Shown: positions 1 to 6,949 of the stretch, one piece after another
Layout of the letters: the number at the start of each line of letters is the position of its first letter
Numbering within the stretch: the stretch's first letter is position 1
NCBI GenBank assembly: GCA_016699165.1
Contig: CP064963.1
Span: 3,720,001-3,784,000, forward strand
Length of the DNA: 64,000 bases
Direction: 5' to 3'
Source: Candidatus Melainabacteria bacterium
Lineage (GTDB): Bacteria > Cyanobacteriota > Vampirovibrionia > Obscuribacterales > Obscuribacteraceae
Notes under the pieces: generated by a model
The model's database searches: none
Told to the model about the DNA's origin: nothing
Seen by the model: the letters and a program-made list of their open reading frames with translations, nothing else
Position numbers and translations under genes: made by a program

Positions 1-684
1 TTAATCTAACGTTTTTTTGACCGACCCATTTTTTAAAGCTGAAACGATATCGGTTGAGCTTTTGCCGTACTTGCTTATTATCAATTTTTCGATGTAATTC
101 CATTGCCTGATAGATTCACGCAAGGCCATGCCACGAGCTAATTCGATATCGGTTGTTCTTTTAGTTTTGTCCATCTCAACTGTTATTTTGATTTGAGGTT
201 GTTCAGATTTAAGATCAGCAAATAGTTCTGGCCAATCAACAAGTGAGCTGGTTGAACCATACGGATCTTTGCTTGAAAGTTCGCCATTATCTGTGATGAG
301 GTTTAAATAATTAGTATTCGAATAAAAATTTTGAACTGTGTGCAAAAGCATGCCCAAGTGGAAAAGCGCTTTGTAACACATGGACGAGTCTTTGTTCGCT
401 TCACCCGCAAAGGAAATGATTCGCGCCTGTTCGCGCTGGATATAATCGCAGCAACGCTTCATGTTATTTATATTGAAATGACGTTGAGCTTCGCCTTCAT
501 TGTCCGTTTCGTCTTGTTCTTGCAAATTGGCTCCGGCAATGACCGATTTTATGTTGTCCTCTGACAAGGTGCCGGATAAAGCCTCTTTTATAATTTCGGT
601 ATGGGTTTGCCCATCAAAGCAAGATGCAGGTGTCGTGCTCAAAGCAAGAAACAAAGACAGAATAAGGAATTTGGCGGTTTTCAT
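1..684 (-). CDS. Exported HET-C/zinc-phospholipase-like protein, function unknown
   Basis: A 227-residue protein with a clear N-terminal signal peptide (basic MKTAK, hydrophobic run, cleavage near residue 22). After it comes a DGQTHTEI motif, and at about residues 108-125 an LGMLLHTVQNFYSNTN segment. That segment resembles the LHxxQDFYSHSN signature of HET-C N-terminal and zinc-dependent phospholipase C-like proteins, where the His residues bind metal. The fold assignment rests on this one motif. The typical Asp is replaced by Asn (QNFYSN), so catalysis is uncertain. The gene is monocistronic and divergent from the exonuclease gene at 813. The stop lies at the very start of the window, so the protein is complete. 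Confidence 0.6.
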   Translation of the reverse strand: MKTAKFLILSLFLALSTTPASCFDGQTHTEIIKEALSGTLSEDNIKSVIAGANLQEQDETDNEGEAQRHFNINNMKRCCDYIQREQARIISFAGEANKDSSMCYKALFHLGMLLHTVQNFYSNTNYLNLITDNGELSSKDPYGSTSSLVDWPELFADLKSEQPQIKITVEMDKTKRTTDIELARGMALRESIRQWNYIEKLIISKYGKSSTDIVSALKNGSVKKTLD

Positions 685-812
685 GTGATTGGCGAATATG
701 GCTTTAATATCCTTGCAATATCCTACCCCTTTTCATATTCTCATTCCGGTTTTCGTTCCTTATAAGGCGCTTGGTCACTATACTAGTTGAAGCAAAAACA
801 TAGGACTAGAAA

Positions 813-1691
813 ATGCTTGAAATCGCACCCGATCATGGCTTGGACAATCTCACCTTTGTCGCATTCGACGTTGAGACCACTGGACTTTCGCCCATCTCAA
901 ACGCTTTAGTCGAACTGTCCGGCGTCAAATTCAATTTGAAAGACGACCAGACCGAGACTTTTTCTACACTTATCAATCCGCTTTGCGAAATCACCCCGCA
1001 GCTCACCTCCATTCATGGCATTAGCAATGACATGGTGGCTTCGAGCCCAACTTACCACACCGCCGTCCCCGCCTTTCTTGAATGGGCAGGCGATGCAGTC
1101 TTCATCGCTCACAATGCCTCTTTCGACGTCGAGTTTATTCGAGTCAATATTTCTAAGCTGGGCAAACCTTGTCCCACTAATTTTGTTATAGACACGCTTG
1201 TTCTCTCACGCGAGCTGTTGCGCGATTCTCCTCGTCATCAGCTGAAAACAGTGGTCGATTTCTTGGGATTGCCTCCAGGCGAATATCACAGAGCCCTTTC
1301 TGATAGTTTCCATGTGCGCGGCATCTTCATGAAACTGATGGAGCAAGAAAATTATAAGCAATGGCAAAATCTTCTTGCCCTGGGCAGCGTTTCAAGCTTC
1401 AGTTATGACCGCTTCAAAGAAGAGATTCACGCCTCAATGCCTGAAGCTGTAAAAGAAATCATGGCAGGTATCGAAGCTGCCATAAATGAGAAAGTAAGCG
1501 TCAGTATCACGTATAATGGGGCTTTCAGAAGCAAGCGCACAGTGCAGCCGGTATCGGTAATTCACAGCAGAGGCAATTTCTATCTCAATGCGTTTTGTCA
1601 AAAGGTGCAAGCCGAGCGGATTTTCAGAGTCGATAAAATCGAGACATTGAAAATGGCTAGAGCAAGAATCAAATCTTCAGTTTCTGTTTAA
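813..1691 (+). CDS. DEDDh 3'-5' exonuclease (DnaQ-like) with C-terminal WYL-like domain
   Basis: Residues 13-175 carry all three exonuclease motifs of the DnaQ/RNase T family: FDVETTGL (D19, E21), HNASFD (D105) and HRALSD (H159, D164). These metal ligands support 3'-to-5' exonuclease activity. The last ~80 residues read as a WYL-type Sm-like barrel, with an ITYNG strand, an RTVQPVSV strand, a GNFYLNAFC strand and a final FRVDKIETL. In known proteins WYL domains sense nucleic-acid or nucleotide ligands and often sit on regulators of DNA-damage or defence genes. No polymerase or helicase domain is present, so it is not a full PolC. It lies 7 bp upstream of the TPR gene, probably in one transcript. 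The exonuclease call is strong; the WYL call is moderate. Confidence 0.82.
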   Translation: MLEIAPDHGLDNLTFVAFDVETTGLSPISNALVELSGVKFNLKDDQTETFSTLINPLCEITPQLTSIHGISNDMVASSPTYHTAVPAFLEWAGDAVFIAHNASFDVEFIRVNISKLGKPCPTNFVIDTLVLSRELLRDSPRHQLKTVVDFLGLPPGEYHRALSDSFHVRGIFMKLMEQENYKQWQNLLALGSVSSFSYDRFKEEIHASMPEAVKEIMAGIEAAINEKVSVSITYNGAFRSKRTVQPVSVIHSRGNFYLNAFCQKVQAERIFRVDKIETLKMARARIKSSVSV

Positions 1692-1698
1692 GGTCAAC

Positions 1699-2868
1699 AT
1701 GCGATTCAAGCCAAGCAAATTTATTCTGACGCTCGCACTCTCAATGTGCGGTTTTGCGTCAGTTCAAGACGCTTTTGCCTTGCCTAAATTTGAAAAAGCG
1801 TTCAACACTATTTTTACCAAAGAAAAGAAAGTGGACCCCAACGCAGAGAAGATGCAGGCACAGCCTGAGTTTTCAGAAGAAAAAGCGAAGTCTATTTCTA
1901 AACACAGCGACCTTGGCGATATGTTCTTTAAGCGTCGCGACTTCACAAACGCCATGCTCGAATATCAAATCGTCACCAAAGGCGACCCCAATAACTACAA
2001 AGCCCACTTCATGCTGGGCAAGATTTTGATGGCGATGTCCGACTATGAAGAAGCGCTCAAAGAGTTCAACATAGTGGTTCAGATAAGACCAGCATCGGGC
2101 GATGGACACTTCATGAAAGCAGAAGCGCATCGCATGCTTTCTCAATTCGAATCCGCCCAGCAAGGTTATGCCACTGCTCTCAAAACCGACTCGCGCAATG
2201 CTCTTGCTATGAGCTATTTGGGCGAATGTTATCGCAATAGCGGAAATCCAAGAATTGCTATCACAGTTTTAAAAGATGCAATTAAACTCGACCCACATCT
2301 TGTAGTACCACATGTGATACTGGCAAAAGTGTATCTGGCAACCAGATTGCCCGAGCCTGCAGTCGAACAATTTGATATTGCCGTTGATTTAAATACTAAA
2401 GACGCCATCACAAGAACCCAGTACGGAGCCGCTTTGTGCGAATTGTCCAAGTTCGATAAAGCAGAAGCGCAGTTGCGCAAAGCAATCGAAATCGATCCAA
2501 ACTATGCCGAAGCTCACATCAGACTTTCTTACTGTCTGGCTAAAAGACGCAAACTACCCGACGCACTAGAAGAAGCTCGCCTAGCCGTTGCTCTTGCTCC
2601 AAACAGTGCCGACACTCACTCGAATTTGGCTTGGGTTTATAGCGAAAACGGCGACCACACATCGTCTGTGATGCAATACAAATTGGCATCACAAATAGAT
2701 CCGAAAAACACAAAGTTGCGCCGTGCATTGGGATTGTCACTTCGTGATCAGGGCGATATCGATGGTGCTATTGCCGAGTTGCTTTATGTCACTCGTCAAA
2801 ATCCTCACGACGACGAGATTTTACTGGCACTAAACGAACTGATGCAGAAACGCAAGAAACAAAACTGA
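1699..2868 (+). CDS. Exported TPR-repeat protein
   Basis: A 389-residue protein with a signal peptide (MRFKPSKFILTLALSMCGF, cleavage near residue 27). From about residue 70 it is built of tandem 34-residue TPR units with the usual pattern, for example A..LG......G....A......A...DP. I count about nine units to the C-terminus. TPR solenoids bind partner proteins, so it is probably a periplasmic scaffold. No enzymatic domain is visible. It starts 7 bp after the exonuclease stop, and its TGA shares one base with the ATG of the next exported protein. The three genes are therefore likely translated from one mRNA, and the TPR protein and its downstream neighbour may work together. Confidence 0.85.
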   Translation: MRFKPSKFILTLALSMCGFASVQDAFALPKFEKAFNTIFTKEKKVDPNAEKMQAQPEFSEEKAKSISKHSDLGDMFFKRRDFTNAMLEYQIVTKGDPNNYKAHFMLGKILMAMSDYEEALKEFNIVVQIRPASGDGHFMKAEAHRMLSQFESAQQGYATALKTDSRNALAMSYLGECYRNSGNPRIAITVLKDAIKLDPHLVVPHVILAKVYLATRLPEPAVEQFDIAVDLNTKDAITRTQYGAALCELSKFDKAEAQLRKAIEIDPNYAEAHIRLSYCLAKRRKLPDALEEARLAVALAPNSADTHSNLAWVYSENGDHTSSVMQYKLASQIDPKNTKLRRALGLSLRDQGDIDGAIAELLYVTRQNPHDDEILLALNELMQKRKKQN

Positions 2869-3902
2869 TGAAACTGTCTAAGTACGCATTTGTTTTATCC
2901 GCCTGCCTATTTTTAGGTTCGCCTGGCTTTGCTCAGGACGATAACTCTCCGCATATCACTGCGCTCGAACAAGCAATACTTGGTAAAACCTACGCCAATG
3001 ACGACCTTGCTGCGCGCCTTTCGCGCATGGAAGCTAAGGCATTTGGCAAAGCGTCAAGCGATACAGATTTGAGTCAGCGCACAGATAATTTAGAAGACTA
3101 TTCACAAAAGACTTTGCATAACAAGCCTTTTGGTGCTGGTGACGATTCTAACTCAGACTCTGACGCAGACTCGGCTTCCGATTCAAGCGCGAATAATAAT
3201 CCGCAAACTCAATATGCAGCATCGGGCGAAGCTCCAACTAGTTATCCGCACGTAGACTCGCTCGAAAAGTCAATCTTGCAACAGACTTATCCTGCCGACG
3301 AATTGCCCGCGCGTTTAGATCGGCTAGAAATGAAAGCATTTGGAAAGACTTCCGACAATCAAGCTCTGGTAGATAGAACCGACGCTTTAGAAGGATATGT
3401 GGAGAAAACTCTGCACAAACAGTCTTTCGCTCAAGAGCAGAAACAAGAAGCTGCGGCTTATGGCGGTGTGCCAGTAGATGCGGCGGCAGCTGCTGCTGGT
3501 GGTGGAAGTCGCAAAGCCAATTTCATGAGTATGGCTGCAAGCAATTTGCTGCGCATCGCTGGAAGTTCAATGCTTCCGGGATTTGGAGGTATTAATATGA
3601 TCCCGAGATCGGCTGTGCAGGGTGCAGCACCACCGGCTTCTGATGCGCCTCCAGAGATTCAAGACGATCCTGCCATCAAGGCTGCCACGCCACCACCTGC
3701 AGGGGCAAAAATGCAGACCCAAGTTGGCTGGTGCGAAATGCAATTGTTTGGTCACACGTTCCATACTATGCACTTGTATGAACGCCTGAAGCAACTCAGT
3801 TCTGAGTTGAATTACTCTCCCGGCAAAAAGCCGTTGGAATTGATGGACGACATGCCAGGAATGATTAAGGCTGTCGTAGCGAAGAAACAGAAGAGTAATT
3901 AG
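2868..3902 (+). CDS. Exported protein with two copies of an LE-x-FG charged repeat
   Basis: A 344-residue protein with a signal peptide ending in SPGFAQ near residue 23. Two homologous ~55-residue units follow, at about residues 32-90 and 128-188. Each has the order ALEQAIL.KTY..DDL.ARL.RME.KAFGK, then R.D.LE.Y..KTLH...F. A Ser/Asp-rich linker (about 95-110) separates them. The C-terminal part has an Ala/Gly-rich stretch, a short hydrophobic patch (SMAASNLLRIAGSSMLPGFG) and a terminal domain starting GWCEMQLFGHTFH. I do not recognise an enzyme family. It is translationally coupled to the upstream TPR gene (stop and start share one base), which suggests an envelope complex. Confidence 0.7.
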   Translation: MKLSKYAFVLSACLFLGSPGFAQDDNSPHITALEQAILGKTYANDDLAARLSRMEAKAFGKASSDTDLSQRTDNLEDYSQKTLHNKPFGAGDDSNSDSDADSASDSSANNNPQTQYAASGEAPTSYPHVDSLEKSILQQTYPADELPARLDRLEMKAFGKTSDNQALVDRTDALEGYVEKTLHKQSFAQEQKQEAAAYGGVPVDAAAAAAGGGSRKANFMSMAASNLLRIAGSSMLPGFGGINMIPRSAVQGAAPPASDAPPEIQDDPAIKAATPPPAGAKMQTQVGWCEMQLFGHTFHTMHLYERLKQLSSELNYSPGKKPLELMDDMPGMIKAVVAKKQKSN

Positions 3903-4038
3903 TAACAATCAAACAATTCGTAAGTCTCGCGATTTGATACTTCGCATTTTTTTGCCATTTAATAATCAAAAGTTTCCAATTTGATTTCTGGTTCCAAGTC
4001 CTTCAAATTGGTATGAGGTCGACGAAAGAGCATCCGAT

Positions 4039-4068
4039 TTGACATGCATGCATATATGCGTGCATAAT
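4039..4068 (+). promoter_or_regulatory. Sigma-70-type promoter with embedded palindromic operator for the MazF-type TA pair
   Basis: A perfect -35 TTGACA (4039-4044) and a -10-like CATAAT (4063-4068) are separated by 18 bp. The palindrome ATGCATGCATA/TATGCGTGCAT (4044-4065, one mismatched pair) fills the spacer. This is the usual arrangement for an autorepressed toxin-antitoxin operon. Because the promoter overlaps the upstream in-frame ATG at 4039, it also shows that the antitoxin starts at 4090 rather than 4039. Confidence 0.65.
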
Positions 4069-4089
4069 GAAGGAAAAGAGGATAGATTA

Positions 4090-4347
4090 ATGGTTACAAG
4101 GCAAAAGAACGTTCGGGTTCTTCCGGGCGACAAAGAACTGATTGAGCGTTTGCAAGAACTGACCGAACTTAGTCAGCCTGAAATTTTGCATAAAGCTCTC
4201 AAGCTTTACGAACGTCATTTGATTTCACTACAAATTCAAGACGATTTTGAAGCATTAGCCGAAGATCCTGAACAGCTCAAAGAATATAATCAGATGTCAG
4301 ATATTTTTGATACCGCATCTGGTGACGGGTTTGTGGCTGAGCCATGA
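4090..4347 (+). CDS. Antitoxin of a MazF-type TA pair (ribbon-helix-helix-like)
   Basis: An 85-residue acidic protein. Its N-terminal half (KNVRVLPGDKELIERLQELT, then SQPEILHKALKLYERHL) fits a ribbon-helix-helix DNA-binding fold. The acidic tail (FEALAEDPEQLKEYNQ to the end) would wrap the toxin. I chose the ATG at 4090 because a purine-rich RBS (AAAAGAGG) lies 7-8 bp upstream and the promoter covers the earlier in-frame ATG. It overlaps the toxin gene by 4 bp (ATGA), as coupled TA pairs often do. The family call is inferred mainly from the neighbouring MazF-like toxin; sequence similarity to a named antitoxin family is not obvious. Confidence 0.7.
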   Translation: MVTRQKNVRVLPGDKELIERLQELTELSQPEILHKALKLYERHLISLQIQDDFEALAEDPEQLKEYNQMSDIFDTASGDGFVAEP

Positions 4348-4727
4348 GCACGACGGTTTTTAAACGTGGTCAAATTTGGATGGCTGAGCTTGGAAATCCA
4401 GTGGGAACTGAGCTCGGATACGAACATCCAGTAGTGATTATTTCAGGAGCAGACCTGATTAAGACTAATTCTTCGCGCGTGATTTGTGTTCCAGGCACGA
4501 GTAAGAAATATGTTAATCCCCGAACAGGTAAACTTTTGGCACTACATCTTGAAGTCGTACAAAGCCCGCTAAACGGACTATCTCGATCTACTTATTTCAT
4601 GTCTGAGCAAATCAGAGCTTTATCTTCTCGGCGTTTCAGAAGAAAAATGGGAATGATAGAATTGAGGCTTCTGGCGAAAATGGAAGAGCATTTACGCTTC
4701 GCTATGGATTTGTTTGAACCGGTATGA
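4344..4727 (+). CDS. MazF/PemK-family endoribonuclease toxin
   Basis: A 127-residue protein with the MazF N-terminal pattern: FKRGQIWMAELGNPVGTELG, then HPVVIIS, matching RGDIWxxxLxPxxGxExxxxRPVxI. The strand with ICVPGTSK and the later LNGLSRSTYFMSEQIRALS correspond to the MazF core, where an Arg/Thr pair supports mRNA cleavage. The length is close to the usual 110-120 residues, with a slightly long C-terminus. It overlaps the upstream antitoxin by 4 bp. The expected action is sequence-specific mRNA cleavage when the antitoxin is degraded. The operator upstream implies repression by the complex. I leave the symbol empty because the MazF, PemK and ChpB subgroups cannot be separated by eye. 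Confidence 0.85.
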   Translation: MSTTVFKRGQIWMAELGNPVGTELGYEHPVVIISGADLIKTNSSRVICVPGTSKKYVNPRTGKLLALHLEVVQSPLNGLSRSTYFMSEQIRALSSRRFRRKMGMIELRLLAKMEEHLRFAMDLFEPV

Positions 4728-4735
4728 AGCGAGTT

Positions 4736-5335
4736 TTAGTTGATCGTGTACACTGCATAAATACGATACGGGCCGGGTTCTCCAAGCTGTTTAATTTCTG
4801 AATTTCTACATTCACTTTCGATGAAAGATTTCGCGGTTTCGAAATCAGAAATCAGACAGTGTTCGTTAACAGGGACATTTTTTGCGACTTGATTGCAAAA
4901 AAGAACTGAGCATTGGGGTGTGTATATGTAAGGACAAATATCAAAACCTTCAAAGGTAAAATGACTCGGGGTTTGTACGTCAGAGTCGATTCCTTCTATG
5001 CGGCTGAGATCTTTGAAATCTCTCCACGCCAAGGTTTCTTCATCAAACTCTTGGTTGTAGACCTCGTAGTAGAACATTTTGACACCTTCGAGGTTTACAT
5101 TCTGTTCTAAAGCGATTTCTTCAATTATGCTTGGTGAATCATAAAAATCATGACCATTGATTCGGGGGAAATCATATTCGATAATCTGTTCGGTGCAATC
5201 GATTGCGCAGTAAGAATCTTTGACGTGCTCCAATCCAAGCCAATTTCGGTCAATTGAAATGTTTTGCACACCATAACCAGCGGCAATCATAGGAGCGACT
5301 TTTGTAATGCCGTTTGGTTTCAACTTTTCGTGCAT
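4736..5335 (-). CDS. Hypothetical protein, soluble, 199 aa
   Basis: A soluble, acidic protein with no signal peptide, membrane segment or motif that I recognise. It has several Cys residues (YCAIDCTEQ, FDICPYIYTPQCSVLFCN) and aromatic-rich strands such as MFYYEVYNQEFDEETL, so it is probably a globular alpha/beta protein. Its ATG directly abuts the stop of the DUF3592 gene upstream, so the two are almost certainly co-transcribed after pyrE. The arrangement suggests an accessory or immunity-like role, but nothing in the sequence supports a specific function. It converges on the MazF-type toxin gene with 8 bp between them. Confidence 0.6.
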   Translation of the reverse strand: MHEKLKPNGITKVAPMIAAGYGVQNISIDRNWLGLEHVKDSYCAIDCTEQIIEYDFPRINGHDFYDSPSIIEEIALEQNVNLEGVKMFYYEVYNQEFDEETLAWRDFKDLSRIEGIDSDVQTPSHFTFEGFDICPYIYTPQCSVLFCNQVAKNVPVNEHCLISDFETAKSFIESECRNSEIKQLGEPGPYRIYAVYTIN

Positions 5336-5782
5336 CTATTTATTCGAGCTAGCCATCTGCTTGATTTTAAATACTAATCTAATCAGCGTATAAGCGCCCA
5401 GAATCACACCCACGACACCAAAGATAATGGGCAAAACATACATGTCCCACCAGCTGTTTATTTGCCACAACAACGGATTATCTTTGTCGTAAATGACAGT
5501 GACTGCTTGACCTTCTTTGAAGCGCGAGGAATTGAAGCCGACTTTGCTTTTTTGTTCGACATCCTGTCCAGCTAAAGTGGTGAAATGAACCACTGGATAA
5601 ACTGAGCCAGAGCCAGGTTTGAGCGAGTCGCCTGTGGTCTCTAATCGAACTATTTTGCCTTGAGTTTTGCCACCATGTTTTTCAATTACGTGCGATTTGA
5701 AAAATGTCGAGAAGGCAACGGCACAACAAAAAATTGTGATAATACTGAAAATGGCTTCGGGAAGTATTCGTGTTATTTTCAA
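5336..5782 (-). CDS. DUF3592-type membrane protein
   Basis: A 148-residue protein with one membrane segment near residues 10-30 and a second near 115-138. Between them lies a beta-rich domain with KTQGKIVRLETTG, YPVVHFTTLAGQ, FKEGQAVTVIYDKDNP. This order (G.V......., YP.V.F....G, GD.V.V.YDP.NP) is the hallmark of DUF3592 proteins, which have two membrane helices flanking an OB-like extracytoplasmic loop. The biochemical role of the family is unknown. The gene sits 21 bp downstream of pyrE and directly abuts the next gene, so it probably belongs to one minus-strand operon. Confidence 0.75.
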   Translation of the reverse strand: MKITRILPEAIFSIITIFCCAVAFSTFFKSHVIEKHGGKTQGKIVRLETTGDSLKPGSGSVYPVVHFTTLAGQDVEQKSKVGFNSSRFKEGQAVTVIYDKDNPLLWQINSWWDMYVLPIIFGVVGVILGAYTLIRLVFKIKQMASSNK

Positions 5783-5803
5783 TTTTACTTCCCTTTGGCT
5801 AAG

Positions 5804-6448
5804 TTATTTCTTGCTCGAACCGGGCTTCACTACTGGCTTGCCTTCTTTGCACATAGGACAATCAGCCGGTTCGTAAGTTTCTAGATTCATTTGCAGTAGT
5901 GTTATAAACGGTACATCGTATTTTACTTTGCCACCACTTCTATCAAGTAATGCTGCTGCTGCAACTGGAGTGCAACCCATCGATTTAAGTAGCTCATACA
6001 CTTTTTTGAGCGAACCACCAGTGGTGGTAACGTCTTCGACTATTAGTATTCTATCTTGTGGAGTAAGCTGAATGCCGCGACGAATCTCAAATTCTTCAGA
6101 CCCTGCTGGACGCTCGGCAAAGACTGCTTTGGTCATGTTGCCTGTGTCTAATTCGAAACCGTCTTCTTCGGCGATTCTGTCGGCGACTGCTTGAGCGACA
6201 TAAACTTCCCAATGAATGGCACCCATTGCAGGGCCAACTACAACTGTTGGAGAAATATTTTCAGCCTGCAATTCGTCTACCAGAAGATTGGCTAAGTAAG
6301 CTCCAAGTCGCGGATATTGCATGATGCGCTGACACTGCATATAAGCATCGCTATGTTTGCCTGATGTGAGCAAGAAATGTCCTTGCTGCCAGGCACCGAC
6401 TTGGACAAGTAGATTTTTGATTTCTTCTTTTTGACTAGTAGCCTTCAT
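5804..6448 (-). CDS. pyrE: Orotate phosphoribosyltransferase
   Basis: A 214-residue type I phosphoribosyltransferase. The PRPP-binding loop RILIVEDVTTTGGSLKK (about residues 132-148) has the two acidic residues and TTTGG of the family. The N-terminal part (GHFLLTSGKHSDAYMQC) matches the OPRTase substrate region, and VVVGPAMGAI is the usual PyrE strand. The enzyme makes orotidine monophosphate from orotate and PRPP in pyrimidine synthesis. The length is typical (about 200-215 residues). The C-terminus (YEPADCPMCKEGKPVVKPGS) is a short Cys-containing tail seen in some PyrE proteins. It is the first gene of the minus-strand pyrE-DUF3592-hypothetical set. Confidence 0.88.
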   Translation of the reverse strand: MKATSQKEEIKNLLVQVGAWQQGHFLLTSGKHSDAYMQCQRIMQYPRLGAYLANLLVDELQAENISPTVVVGPAMGAIHWEVYVAQAVADRIAEEDGFELDTGNMTKAVFAERPAGSEEFEIRRGIQLTPQDRILIVEDVTTTGGSLKKVYELLKSMGCTPVAAAALLDRSGGKVKYDVPFITLLQMNLETYEPADCPMCKEGKPVVKPGSSKK

Positions 6449-6534
6449 AGTCCCTCAAAATGTATTAAGGACTTAATTTATCATACTAAAGCGCTTGCGT
6501 GTACTTCGGCTTATTGCACCCGATAAGTAGTTCT

Positions 6535-6560
6535 TTTTATCATCCCAAGGGACGATAAAA
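6535..6560. promoter_or_regulatory. 26-bp near-perfect inverted repeat in the pyrE-CMD divergent gap
   Basis: TTTTATCATCCC, a 2-base centre AA, then GGGACGATAAAA. The 12-bp arms differ at one pair only. It lies 48 bp upstream of the carboxymuconolactone-decarboxylase-like gene and 86 bp upstream of pyrE on the other strand. It could be a dimeric repressor site or an RNA hairpin; there is no U-tract, so a terminator is unlikely. Confidence 0.45.
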
Positions 6561-6608
6561 GGACAAAGATATCCGAATTATACTTTCAGCTGCACTGGGA
6601 GGAGAAAA

Positions 6609-6938
6609 ATGAGTAATTTACCATCGAGATACTTGAAATTTAAAGAGAACTATTCCGATATGTTTTCAGCCTATGAAAACCTAGGAAAGAGTTCGGTTGA
6701 AGTCGGACCTTTAGACGTAAAACAAATTGCACTTGTAAAGCTTGGTATAGCATTGGGAGCCAGGCTTGAGGGGGCTGTGCATTCTCACTGTAGAAAGGCG
6801 CTTGGAGCAGGGTTGAAACCAGACGAGATCCGACATGCAGTTTTACTTTCGGTCACCACGATAGGATTTCCCTCCATGATGGCTGGATTGTCCTGGGTGG
6901 ATGACGTCCTTAATGCTCAAAATTCCGACAAAGGTTGA
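6609..6938 (+). CDS. Carboxymuconolactone decarboxylase (AhpD-like) family protein
   Basis: A 109-residue all-helical protein. It matches the small CMD/AhpD fold: LDVKQIALVKLGIALGARL, then EGAVHSHCRKALGAGLKPDEIRHAVLLSVTTIGFPS. The peroxidase members carry CxxC-x3-H. Here the His is present (SHCRKA), the two Cys positions are occupied by other residues, and a single Cys follows the His. A thiol peroxidase role like that of AhpD is therefore not supported. Subgroups with the EGAxHSHxRxA pattern are common in anaerobes and have unknown substrates. A good RBS (GGGAGGAG) lies upstream. Its stop is 11 bp before the ATG of the following membrane protein. Confidence 0.78.
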   Translation: MSNLPSRYLKFKENYSDMFSAYENLGKSSVEVGPLDVKQIALVKLGIALGARLEGAVHSHCRKALGAGLKPDEIRHAVLLSVTTIGFPSMMAGLSWVDDVLNAQNSDKG

Positions 6939-6949
6939 GGTTAACGCTT

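Noticed and set aside
4039..4089. Antitoxin start at ATG 4039
   Set aside because: The -35, -10 and operator lie downstream of that ATG, so transcription would begin after it.
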